From contig PGYB01000023.1 in NCBI GenBank assembly GCA_002839445.1, positions 1 through 61,583 of the forward strand: a stretch of DNA of 61,583 nucleotides, in the 5' to 3' direction. Each line of letters starts with the position of its first letter. Position 1 is the stretch's first letter. Below the pieces are notes generated by a model. It was given only the letters and a program-made list of their open reading frames with translations, searched no databases and was not told the origin of the DNA. This DNA is from Candidatus Riflebacteria bacterium HGW-Riflebacteria-1 (lineage in GTDB: Bacteria > Muiribacteriota > Ozemobacteria > Ozemobacterales > Ozemobacteraceae). Positions 7,036 through 15,057 of the stretch are shown in pieces. Position numbers and translations under genes: made by a program.

Positions 7036-7913
7036 GGCTTTTCACCAGCGATGCGCAGCAGATAATGGCCATACTCGTTTTTAGCGAGCGGCGCGGCGAG
7101 TTCGAGCAGGCGGGCTTTGTCGATAAAGCCCATGCGCCAGGCGATTTCCTCGACGCAGGCGATTTTGAGGCCCTGGCGCTCTTCGACGACCCTGACAAAA
7201 TGTGAGGCATCGAGTAATGAAGCGAAAGTTCCGGTATCGAGCCAGGCAGTGCCGCGACTGAGCATTTCGACGTTGAGCTGGCCGGCTTCGAGATAGACAC
7301 GGTTGAGGTCGGTGATTTCGAGTTCACCACGGGGTGAAGGCTTGAGCGCTTTGGCGTATTTGACGACCTGTTCGTCGTAAAAATACAGGCCGGTAACGGC
7401 AAAATTCGATTTTGGCTGTTTCGGCTTCTCTTCGATACTGATAGCGCGGCCGTCTTTATCGAATGCAACGACGCCATAGCGTTCGGGGTCGCTGACATAG
7501 TAGCCGAACACAGTAGCACCGGCCGGGCGCTGCGCTGCCGCCTGCAGTTTCCGTGCAAGGCCTTCGGCGTAAAAGATGTTATCACCGAGAATGAGACAGC
7601 TGGGCGCGCCGTCGATGAATTTTTCGCCGATGATAAAGGCCTGGGCGAGACCGTCGGGGCTCGGTTGCACGGCATATTGCAGGTTGATTCCCCACTGGCT
7701 GCCGTCGAGCAGCAGGCGCTGAAAAGCAGCCTGGTCTTCGGGAGTGGTGATGATGAGAACGTCTTTGATACCGGCGAGCATCAGTGTTGACAGCGGATAA
7801 AAAATCATCGGCTTGTCATAAACCGGCACCATTTGTTTACTGACACCCCGGGTTATAGGATAAAGCCGGGTGCCCGACCCGCCGGCGAGAATAATGCCAC
7901 GTCGCTGTTTCAT
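7032..7913 (-). CDS. rfbA: glucose-1-phosphate thymidylyltransferase (copy A)
   Basis: This 293-residue enzyme makes dTDP-glucose from glucose-1-phosphate and dTTP. It shows RRGIILAGGSGTRLYPITRG, PVYDKPMIFYPLSTLMLAGI, ILGDNIFY, SIEEKPKQPKSNFAVTGLYFYD and AWLDTGTFASLLDAS, all diagnostic. ATG 7913 is chosen over an upstream start at 7994 because a GGAG site lies 8 bases before it and the extra 27 residues are Cys-rich and unconserved. It leads a two-gene rfbA-rfbC unit. A second, diverged rfbA lies at 29797. Confidence 0.94.
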   Translation of the reverse strand: MKQRRGIILAGGSGTRLYPITRGVSKQMVPVYDKPMIFYPLSTLMLAGIKDVLIITTPEDQAAFQRLLLDGSQWGINLQYAVQPSPDGLAQAFIIGEKFIDGAPSCLILGDNIFYAEGLARKLQAAAQRPAGATVFGYYVSDPERYGVVAFDKDGRAISIEEKPKQPKSNFAVTGLYFYDEQVVKYAKALKPSPRGELEITDLNRVYLEAGQLNVEMLSRGTAWLDTGTFASLLDASHFVRVVEERQGLKIACVEEIAWRMGFIDKARLLELAAPLAKNEYGHYLLRIAGEKP

Positions 7914-8067
7914 TGTAGGCTCCAAAAAATAAATTAACCGCATCATAGCGAAGCAGCAGCAAAAAGGCAACAAAATCATCACCAGGCGGTGCAATCCACG
8001 GGTGCCCTTTTCTTCTTCCTCGCCTGGACTCTGCGGCTCTGTGTTAGAATCGACAGCGGAATATGAC

Positions 8068-8097
8068 TTGCCCTGTGCTGACCGGATGGATTATAAT
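8068..8097 (+). promoter_or_regulatory. sigma70-type promoter (duplicate of 5149)
   Basis: TTGCCC, an 18-base spacer and TATAAT (8092-8097) lie 30 bases before ATG 8128. The element and its flanks are almost identical to 5149-5178. Confidence 0.65.
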
Positions 8098-8127
8098 TGG
8101 TTATCTTGAATCCTGAGAGTTCAGATT

Positions 8128-8333
8128 ATGCCGACAGTTTTGCGGGTGGGTTCATTCCGTTTCCACCACATATTCATGTCGAAACCCCGGATGGGGAGTG
8201 TAAATTCTGGCTGCACCCGATCAGACTGGCGCGAAACATTGGAGTTTCACCCAAAACGGTCAGGGAAATTGAAAAGCTGGTATTCCAGCATCAGATGATG
8301 TTAGTGGAGAAATACAATGCCTACCACAGCTAA
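8128..8333 (+). pseudogene. DUF4160 gene, frameshifted after 12 codons
   Basis: ATG 8128 begins MPTVLRVGSFRF, the normal start of this DUF4160 subgroup (relatives continue RFFFYSNE..PPHIHVE). Here the segment between the Phe-Arg-Phe and the PPHIHV motif is deleted with a frame change, so PHIHVETPDGECKFWLHPIRLARN and IEKLVFQHQMMLVEKYNAYH lie in another frame. That frame stays open upstream only to a TTG at 8097 in the promoter -10. The same lesion is present in the 5209 copy, so the damage predates the duplication. The 3' end overlaps the DUF2442 start by 17 bases. Confidence 0.75.
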
Positions 8334-8673
8334 AAATGGGTTAATAGAAGCAGTTGAACCAGCCGGAATAAATGCCTGGGTAGCAAATCGCATGGTGTTC
8401 GTCGAATTGACCGATGGCCGCATTATAGGCTTTCCGGCCGACCGTTTCAAAATCTTGAAAAGTGCCAGCGACAAAGAACTGGCAGAAGTCAAATTACGTC
8501 TCAACGGCTACGCCTTACGCTGGGAAAATCTCGACGAAGACATCACTGTTGCCGGAGTGATTGCCGGCAATTTTCAACTACCCCCCGCAGACAACTACAA
8601 AGCTTCAGAACCCGCCGCCGCCTACAAAACCGCCAGAAAGCCAAAAAGCCCGCCAGCTCGCCCTAAAAAATAA
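8317..8673 (+). CDS. DUF2442 domain protein with basic tail
   Basis: This 118-residue protein has the second DUF2442 subtype: NRMVFVELTDGRIIGFPADRFKIL, then KLRLNGYALRWENLDEDITVAGVIAGN. A GTGGAGA ribosome site precedes ATG 8317. The domain ends near residue 90; the remaining Pro/Lys-rich tail (ASEPAAAYKTARKPKSPPAR) is the repeat-coded extension also seen at the window start and at 2983 and 5521. It is the intact downstream half of a broken DUF4160-DUF2442 pair, and the parent-type copy of the fused relic at 5209. Confidence 0.82.
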   Translation: MPTTAKNGLIEAVEPAGINAWVANRMVFVELTDGRIIGFPADRFKILKSASDKELAEVKLRLNGYALRWENLDEDITVAGVIAGNFQLPPADNYKASEPAAAYKTARKPKSPPARPKK

Positions 8674-8726
8674 TCTACGCCATCTGCGTAATCACCCGGG
8701 CACCTCCATCCTGATGCGCCCGAGTA

Positions 8727-9782
8727 TCACCCACATCCTGTGGGCGACTGCGGATTATTCTTTTCTTTTTCTTTGCAGAATGGTATTTTATCTCGCACCT
8801 TGCGTTCGACCAGAATAGCCAGCAGGCTATAAATCACCGCCCAGACAGCCAGGCCGGGAACGGCGAGGTCGTAGCGCTGCATAAGCAGAGCGCTACCGGC
8901 GCAGGCGAGCATCAGAACGTATTCGCACAACACGGTCCGGCGATGCGACCAGCCATTGAGCACAAGGCGCTGGTAAAAATGCTTACGATGCGGCAGCCAG
9001 ATTTTTTCGCGGTTAATGGCGCGGCGCAGAATAGTAAGCGAGGCATCGACGATAAAGGGCGAAAACACCAGCAGCGGCAGCCAGATCGGAAAAACCGCAT
9101 CGCGCACTCCCCATAAAGAAAAAGCCGCAACCAGAAACCCGATGGTAGCCGAGCCGACATCACCCATGAACATGCGTGCCGGCGGAAAGTTAAAGAGCAG
9201 AAAACCACATGCGGCAACCGCAATAACCGCCATAAATTCAGCCATTACCAGCTTCTGGGAAAATTGCGCGGCGACGGCGAGTGCGGCAAAGCCGATCGCT
9301 GCCATGCCGCCAGAAAAGCCGTCCATGCCGTCCATGAAGTTGTAGAGATTGATCAGCCAGAGCGTGGCAATAAGATAAAACAGCAGCATGCCAATGCCCG
9401 CTGCAGCATAAACTGTCGCATAAATAACTGCAGCGGATGCAAGAAGATGCACAACAAACCGGCCGGCCTGTGAGAGAGTTAAAAAATCATCAGCCAGCGA
9501 AATAACCGCGACAAGCAAAGCAGCCCCGGAGATATAAATAAATACTTCCGGCAGACCATTCTGATAAACCAGCCAGCTCCAGCCGGCGGCGCTGCCGGCA
9601 AGAATGGCAAGCCCGCCAAGACGCGGCGTCGGCCGGCTATGCAGCGACCGCTCATCGGGCTCGTCTTTTACCGATAAAATGCTATTATCCCGGCAGATCA
9701 GCCAGGCAACAACAATGCTCACAGCAAGAGAAAACAGGTAAACCACAGAAGAACGCCCTGCTCCGGGATAAAACCAACACAA
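8727..9782 (-). CDS. WecA-like polyprenyl-phosphate HexNAc-1-phosphate transferase (GT4/PNPT family)
   Basis: This roughly 350-residue multi-pass membrane enzyme transfers a sugar-1-phosphate to undecaprenyl phosphate, the first step of O-antigen-type synthesis. Motifs are DEPDERSLHSRPTPRLGG, LADDFLTLS, LINLYNFMDGMDGFSGG, MFMGDVGSATIGF and the cytoplasmic LPHRKHFYQRLV loop. The frame opens at TTG 9782; a GTG at 9746 (VVYLFSLAVSI) is an alternative nearer the first membrane segment. The last ten or so residues (NNPQSPTGCG) come from the 26-bp hairpin repeat at 8730. It is the promoter-distal gene of the polysaccharide operon. Confidence 0.9.
   Translation of the reverse strand: MCWFYPGAGRSSVVYLFSLAVSIVVAWLICRDNSILSVKDEPDERSLHSRPTPRLGGLAILAGSAAGWSWLVYQNGLPEVFIYISGAALLVAVISLADDFLTLSQAGRFVVHLLASAAVIYATVYAAAGIGMLLFYLIATLWLINLYNFMDGMDGFSGGMAAIGFAALAVAAQFSQKLVMAEFMAVIAVAACGFLLFNFPPARMFMGDVGSATIGFLVAAFSLWGVRDAVFPIWLPLLVFSPFIVDASLTILRRAINREKIWLPHRKHFYQRLVLNGWSHRRTVLCEYVLMLACAGSALLMQRYDLAVPGLAVWAVIYSLLAILVERKVRDKIPFCKEKEKNNPQSPTGCG
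8730..8755 (-). repeat. 26-bp dispersed hairpin repeat, copy 2
   Basis: This is identical to 3371-3396. Here it supplies the last codons and stop region of the WecA-like gene on the minus strand, so the same DNA is coding in both directions at its two locations. Confidence 0.85.
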
Positions 9783-9877
9783 TATGGCAGGTTAAAAGTT
9801 CGGCACAGCAAAGTCAAGCGTTAGACCCAATATTTCTAAAATACCGTCTTGCAAACGGGGAACAACAAGCTTTTCGA

Positions 9878-10867
9878 TTACAATCCTTCGAATATTTCGC
9901 TCAACCACCCCTTAAGTGAGTATTTACGTTTGAAAATTTCCGTAACAGGTGGCGGGTTTTTTAAAAGAAAACCATCTGGTAAACTCGGCTCACCTCTCTT
10001 AATAACGGCTATTCTGTCTGGTTCATAAAAATCTTGCGAAAGAATATTTATATTCGTTGTAACCAGCTTTCTACCGGAAGCGATCACTTCAAATGTTCTC
10101 ATTGTTAAACCGGTTTGTTTTGGATGCTCGATATCCAGAACAGCAGAACATTCTTCATATCGGTCACTAATTTCTTTAGAAGACATTGGAGCAAAAATCA
10201 GTCTCGAATGATCCAAGTTGCGTAATTCGCGTTCAAAAATTTGCCTGAAAAAAAGTTCTACGCGGCTTCGAACAAATAACCAATAGTCAAAAACAATGAC
10301 CCCAGAAAGAAGCAATGCAAGTGATGAAATAATCTTTGGTCGATCCCCATTGAGTGTACCCACAAAAAAGAGCCTGTTCGACGACCTGGATGGCTTTGCA
10401 TCACAATACTTATCCAGAAAAAACAAAGGTCGATAAGCAAATCTTTCAAATTTCTTGCAGTCAACTGGATCAAAACTGAGAACTTTATCAAAATAAGGCA
10501 ACTTTTGCTCTGTATTTACAACGTTTGCGACACTATCCCACAAATACAAGATAAACTTTGCATTTGTATACTTTTTCTTCAATGCAGCTATAAACTTTGG
10601 AGACAAGCCCTCACCTTTTATAATGAAAACAAAATCGCAAACAGAAGGTGATGCCTTTGCAAGCCAATGAAAATACACAAAGTCAGCAATAACCCAACCG
10701 ATATAGGGCATAAGTCTGATCAGTGCCTTAAACCAAACATGTTCCAGTGGCTGAGCGCTTCTAAATACGACAACCGCGCCCAAATCTTTCAATTTAGTTG
10801 CTATCTCATTTTCGTATCCGAATGTTCTGGGGCAAAAAAACAGAATTTTCTTTCCTGCAATATTCAT
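9878..10867 (-). CDS. putative GT-B glycosyltransferase (CgeB-like)
   Basis: This 329-residue protein has an N-terminal Rossmann-like half (KKILFFCPRTFGYENEIATKL), a VCDFVFIIKGEGLSPKF segment, FILYLWDSVAN in the middle, and a C-terminal donor-domain-like half with RYEECSAVLDIEHPKQTGLTMRTFEVIASGRKLVTTN. The latter resembles the CgeB/GT-B pattern in which a Glu binds the nucleotide sugar. No membrane span. Its position among sugar transferases supports a role in adding one sugar of the repeat unit. The family match is distant and neither the donor nor the acceptor can be named. Confidence 0.6.
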   Translation of the reverse strand: MNIAGKKILFFCPRTFGYENEIATKLKDLGAVVVFRSAQPLEHVWFKALIRLMPYIGWVIADFVYFHWLAKASPSVCDFVFIIKGEGLSPKFIAALKKKYTNAKFILYLWDSVANVVNTEQKLPYFDKVLSFDPVDCKKFERFAYRPLFFLDKYCDAKPSRSSNRLFFVGTLNGDRPKIISSLALLLSGVIVFDYWLFVRSRVELFFRQIFERELRNLDHSRLIFAPMSSKEISDRYEECSAVLDIEHPKQTGLTMRTFEVIASGRKLVTTNINILSQDFYEPDRIAVIKRGEPSLPDGFLLKNPPPVTEIFKRKYSLKGWLSEIFEGL

Positions 10868-10892
10868 CTAAACCCATCATTTATAAACCCCT

Positions 10893-12029
10893 TCAGGATT
10901 TATAAAGGCCTCGTTTTTTCATTTGTTCTATAGAAGACAGGTAATTGTCTTCGCTAATTTCCTGACTTTTTACCCAGGCGACGAAACGTTTTATACCATC
11001 AGCAAAGGATACAGATGGTTTATAGCCAAGCAGATTGGTAATTTGTGTCAAATCCGCAAAATTATCTCTGATATCACCAAGTCTATAGTCACCTGTAACT
11101 CTTACATCAATACTTGAATTAAATTCACTCTTAAGAAGGCTGGCTACGGTCAGAACATCAGTCTGAACTCCGGTTCCGACGTTTAAAACCTGATAATTGC
11201 CTTCATCCTTCTCTAAACCTAGGACAGTAGCTTTTACCACATCGTCAATGAATACAAAATCACGGCTTTCCCTGCCATCTTCAAAAATCTGAATCTCGTT
11301 GCCATTACTGATTCTGGTCGAAAAAATAGAAAGAATGCCAGTATAAGGGTTCTTCAAAGACTGGCCGGGCCCATATACATTTTGATAGCGAAATGCAACA
11401 ACAGGTATTTGCATCGCCTTTCCTGCAATCAAGCACATTTCTTCCTGAGCATGCTTGGTAAAGCCATAAATCGAAGAAGGCGAAAGTTTGGAATCCTCTG
11501 AAGTTGCCATAGGAACAACTGTTGTATTACAAATGGGGCATTTCACAGAAAAATCACCCATAGACATATCTGATTCTTTTCGTGCAACCGGAAAAACATC
11601 TCCATCTTTGCTGCAGTTATATTTACCTTCTCCATATACGGCTCTAGAAGACGCTACTACAACCTTCTTTACGGAATGAGCTTGATTTGCAAGAATATCC
11701 CACATTAACGCGGTGCCACCAACATTCGTATTTACATATTTCTCAATCTCATACATTGATTGGCCGGTACCTGTTTCCGCTGCAAGGTGTATTATTGCAT
11801 CTTGGCCCTGGATTGCTTGTTCCCAAAATGATTTGCATGAAACGTCAGCGTGAAAAAAAGTTACTTTATCTTTTATCGTCTTGTAAAGGCTCGAATTAGT
11901 GGGCTCATCGCCGTGAATTTGAGACGAGAGACAATCTATTACAGTTATGGCATACCCCTTACTTAAAAGATGTAATGACAGATTACTTCCAATAAAACCA
12001 GCACCACCTGTAATCAAAATGTTTTTCAT
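10893..12029 (-). CDS. NAD-dependent nucleotide-sugar epimerase, dTDP-L-rhamnose 4-epimerase-like
   Basis: This 378-residue extended SDR has NILITGGAGFIGSNLSLHLL at the N-terminus, ASSRAVYGEGKYNC and the catalytic SIYGFTKHAQE (Tyr-x3-Lys). Between these it carries a roughly 40-residue insertion with Cys motifs (KYNC, KCPICN) that marks the subgroup containing dTDP-L-rhamnose 4-epimerases, which make dTDP-6-deoxy-L-talose. Because the window makes dTDP-L-rhamnose, this substrate is plausible but unproven. It precedes the CgeB-like gene by 25 bases. Confidence 0.72.
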   Translation of the reverse strand: MKNILITGGAGFIGSNLSLHLLSKGYAITVIDCLSSQIHGDEPTNSSLYKTIKDKVTFFHADVSCKSFWEQAIQGQDAIIHLAAETGTGQSMYEIEKYVNTNVGGTALMWDILANQAHSVKKVVVASSRAVYGEGKYNCSKDGDVFPVARKESDMSMGDFSVKCPICNTTVVPMATSEDSKLSPSSIYGFTKHAQEEMCLIAGKAMQIPVVAFRYQNVYGPGQSLKNPYTGILSIFSTRISNGNEIQIFEDGRESRDFVFIDDVVKATVLGLEKDEGNYQVLNVGTGVQTDVLTVASLLKSEFNSSIDVRVTGDYRLGDIRDNFADLTQITNLLGYKPSVSFADGIKRFVAWVKSQEISEDNYLSSIEQMKKRGLYKS

Positions 12030-12110
12030 GATAGGCCCTTCCCTTCGGCAATCAATTAGTAATGGTTACTTTAGCCGCCCTACAATCGGTTGGCTACACT
12101 TCGACAAGAA

Positions 12111-12752
12111 CTATATTTTTTCCCAGCAGTTTCTGCTGAAGTTATACCTTTTTATGACCCTAGCAGGATTACCCGCAGCAATTGTAAATTCAGGAATACT
12201 TTTTGTAACAACCGAATTCGCACCAATAATTGAACCCTCACCTATTGTTACCCCCGGTAGAATGGACACCGATTCGCCTATCCAAACATTATTCCCTATT
12301 TTAACCGGTGAGATTTTATAATTACGTTCCATCGGCGGGGTTAATGGTGATGAATCCTTCTCGCCACCGTCATAAAAGCCATGGCAGCAATCAGAGATAT
12401 AGATCTTGCTGGCCATGAGCACATTTTCTCCTATTGTAACGCTATTCATTGCTGTGATATGAACATAGTCGTTTAATTGAACACCTTTTCCAATTGTAAG
12501 CGTCACCGTGATTCCATCATCTGGATACGCTTCTAATCGACATCCACTGCCAGTTGTAAAACCGGTTGATACCCTAATAAACTGGCGACCACGAATATAA
12601 AACGGGAAACGAATCAACCGAGCATTTCTGAAAAGAAGCTTGGTTCGGATCCAAAAACAAATTAATTCAATAATACCAATAAAACCATAACGCACAATCA
12701 AATCCAACACTTTTCGCTCACTTTCAATTTGCAAAAAAACAAACACCAACAA
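12111..12752 (-). CDS. hexapeptide-repeat acyltransferase (WbbJ/Maa-like)
   Basis: This 213-residue left-handed beta-helix enzyme has hexapeptide repeats (LTIGKGVQLNDYVHIT, VTIGENVLMASKIYIS, VKIGNNVWIGESVSILPGV, IGEGSIIGANSVVTKS), a likely catalytic His in DCCHGFYDG and the closing AAGNPARVIKRY. Such enzymes O- or N-acetylate sugars of surface polysaccharides. The first 30 residues form a hydrophobic helix; the frame opens at a TTG and the exact start is uncertain. In this operon it could acetylate the amino group made by FdtB or modify a repeat-unit sugar. Confidence 0.85.
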   Translation of the reverse strand: MLVFVFLQIESERKVLDLIVRYGFIGIIELICFWIRTKLLFRNARLIRFPFYIRGRQFIRVSTGFTTGSGCRLEAYPDDGITVTLTIGKGVQLNDYVHITAMNSVTIGENVLMASKIYISDCCHGFYDGGEKDSSPLTPPMERNYKISPVKIGNNVWIGESVSILPGVTIGEGSIIGANSVVTKSIPEFTIAAGNPARVIKRYNFSRNCWEKI

Positions 12753-12794
12753 GGAAGCAGACTATATTGAATGAAAGGTATAGAAATCTGAATA

Positions 12795-13874
12795 TTAACT
12801 ATTGCCAAATTTCATGTTATAAATTTCCTCATAGAAAGCATAAGTTTCTTCAAAACATTTATCCCAACTGAACTTTGCAGCTTGCAAAAATCCTCTGCGC
12901 ACAACTTCTTCACGAAATTGCAAGTTCTTAAGAGAAGCGATGCTCTGAGCCACTCCATCAGGAGTAAGCTTATTGATATACACGCCCGCGATTCCAGCTA
13001 CTTCTGGAATAGACGACATTCCAGTTGTGACAACAGGACAACCAGATTTCATTGCCTCAACTACAGGGATTCCAAACCCTTCATAACTAGAAGGGTAAAC
13101 TAGACAAAAGGCATTATTATACAAAATATTAAGTTTACTACTATCGATACCAGCAAAATGAAACACACGATCTTTTAAATTACTCATCAGCAGAGATTCT
13201 TCTTGATTAAACGGTTTACCTCCAACGATTACCAAAAACAAATCAGAAAACTGTTGTAAGGCTTTAACAGCTAAATCAAAATTTTTATAAGGACTTCTAT
13301 CACCCACAAATACAATATACTTTTTGTTCTGTAGGCATTCAAAATTTTGATTCAGATGCTGAACTTTGTTCTGAAGTAAGAAGAAATCATCGGACACACC
13401 AATATAGATAACTCTGATTTTTGACTCATCGGTGTGAGGACGAAATTTTAGCAAGTCTCTTTTTGTATTCTCTGAAATACATATTAGTCCATCACTATGA
13501 CGAACAGCATAACCTTTTTGCCAACTATGTATAAATTTTGGTAGACCATTTACAAAATATTCATATGTAAAATCATAAACAGTTGTTATATTCACTATAT
13601 TCTTCTGAATTGACACGCGATAAAGGCTACTATGGAAAATTGATTTTGAAGGCAATCTTTGTGTAAAAGGGAAGTAGCGCAATACTCTAGAGGGCACACA
13701 CAACTCCTCTTTTGCTTGAATGGTAAGATGTTTCCTAAAAATGTTGCTATTCTCTTTTTCAAAGAAAGAGACTTCTCCTCTAATTTGAAGTCTCTTTATT
13801 AGTTCATGCCAATACATAGAAGCACCACCAGCTTTTTGCAGAGAAAAAATAATATTATCATAGGCTATCTGCAC
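12795..13874 (-). CDS. glycosyltransferase family 4
   Basis: This 359-residue GT-B enzyme has the acceptor half with GGASMYWHELIKRLQ, then GLICISENTKRDL, KYIVFVGDRSPYKNFDLAVKAL and the donor motif YPSSYEGFGIPVVEAMKSGCPVVTT containing the E-x7-E. The start is GTG 13874 with AGGAGA ten bases upstream. It has no membrane segment, as expected for a cytoplasmic transferase acting on the lipid-linked unit. It is one of at least six sugar transferases in this operon. Confidence 0.9.
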   Translation of the reverse strand: MQIAYDNIIFSLQKAGGASMYWHELIKRLQIRGEVSFFEKENSNIFRKHLTIQAKEELCVPSRVLRYFPFTQRLPSKSIFHSSLYRVSIQKNIVNITTVYDFTYEYFVNGLPKFIHSWQKGYAVRHSDGLICISENTKRDLLKFRPHTDESKIRVIYIGVSDDFFLLQNKVQHLNQNFECLQNKKYIVFVGDRSPYKNFDLAVKALQQFSDLFLVIVGGKPFNQEESLLMSNLKDRVFHFAGIDSSKLNILYNNAFCLVYPSSYEGFGIPVVEAMKSGCPVVTTGMSSIPEVAGIAGVYINKLTPDGVAQSIASLKNLQFREEVVRRGFLQAAKFSWDKCFEETYAFYEEIYNMKFGNS

Positions 13875-13922
13875 AAAAAATATCTCCTAATATATATACT
13901 CTTGCACTGCAAACCACCGGAA

Positions 13923-14885
13923 TTAGGCGCCTTGCGCTTGCAACTCTTCATGAATCAAAATATCCAGTATGTCAAAAAATGAATCATCATAATACCAGTC
14001 CAAATGCAATCTTGCCTTAGAGTTATCGCCTACAATATCATATACCTCATTTGGTCGGCAAAGCTTATCGTCAACAACAATCAGTTTATTGTCAAGCTTC
14101 AGCTTATCAAAGACATAATAAACTATATCGCGCAGACAAATAGATTTGCCAGAGCAAACAATAAAATCTTCAGGCTTCTCGAGCTGCATCATCATCCACA
14201 TAGCCTCGACATACCTTGGAGCATACCCAAAATCTCTTTTTAAGTCTAAATTCCCGACAAAGACACAATCCTTTTCACCTCTTTTAATTTTCAATGCTTC
14301 AAGAATAATTTTTTTTACAAAAAAATTCCCGCTTCTTAAGAAAGATTCATGATTAAACAAAATACCATTGCAAACAAATAACCCATAGGCTTCTCTATAA
14401 TTCATAACCATAAAATGAGCAGCAACCTTGGAGACCGCATAGGGGCTAACCGGGTGCATTGGAGCATCTAAGGTTATAGGCAGTTTTTTTACACATCCAA
14501 ACATCTCACTACTTGACGCCTGGTAAAGCTTTGTCATAGGACTCAGCAGACGTATTGTTTCAAGCAGATTGTTTACAGAAGCCGTATTGAAGGAAAATGT
14601 TCCAATTGGCTGAGAAAAAGACAATCCCACAGAGCTCTGCGCGGCTAGATTATAAACCTCATCGGGTTTATACTTCATCAACAATCGTATTACATTTGTA
14701 ATATCTAATAAATCAAGTTCTTCAAGGACTACCTTCTCAGCAATTTTTAAGTATTCCAAACTTTTTACATTTGAAGATCTGTAACTTCTAACAGTGCCAA
14801 TAACCCTGTAGTTTTTTTCAACTAGCAGTCTAGCAAGATATGGCCCATCCTGACCGCTAATTCCAGTTATTATTGCAGTTTTCAT
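13923..14885 (-). CDS. GDP-mannose 4,6-dehydratase family protein (second, short type)
   Basis: This 320-residue SDR has AIITGISGQDGPYLARLLVE, YNLAAQSSVGLSFSQP, ASSSEMFG and the catalytic HPVSPYAVSKVAAH plus NGILFNHES, all typical of Gmd. It is about 50 residues shorter than the Gmd at 33270 and only moderately similar, so it is a separate lineage, not a recent duplicate. A product of GDP-4-keto-6-deoxymannose could feed a GDP-D-rhamnose or amino-sugar branch, but no matching reductase or aminotransferase for that branch is visible. Confidence 0.85.
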   Translation of the reverse strand: MKTAIITGISGQDGPYLARLLVEKNYRVIGTVRSYRSSNVKSLEYLKIAEKVVLEELDLLDITNVIRLLMKYKPDEVYNLAAQSSVGLSFSQPIGTFSFNTASVNNLLETIRLLSPMTKLYQASSSEMFGCVKKLPITLDAPMHPVSPYAVSKVAAHFMVMNYREAYGLFVCNGILFNHESFLRSGNFFVKKIILEALKIKRGEKDCVFVGNLDLKRDFGYAPRYVEAMWMMMQLEKPEDFIVCSGKSICLRDIVYYVFDKLKLDNKLIVVDDKLCRPNEVYDIVGDNSKARLHLDWYYDDSFFDILDILIHEELQAQGA

Positions 14886-15057
14886 AATTTTCTCAACAAA
14901 TTTCTTTGATTCGCCACTTCATCATTCGTGTACATTTTGGAGTAATTTCCTTGTTGTTAAATTGATCAGCACGCGAATTGACTGTGACATGCTCCCACAC
15001 CAACCTTGCTGAATATTACTGCTACAGGTAATCTTTTCTTAGTCAGATCTACTTTCA

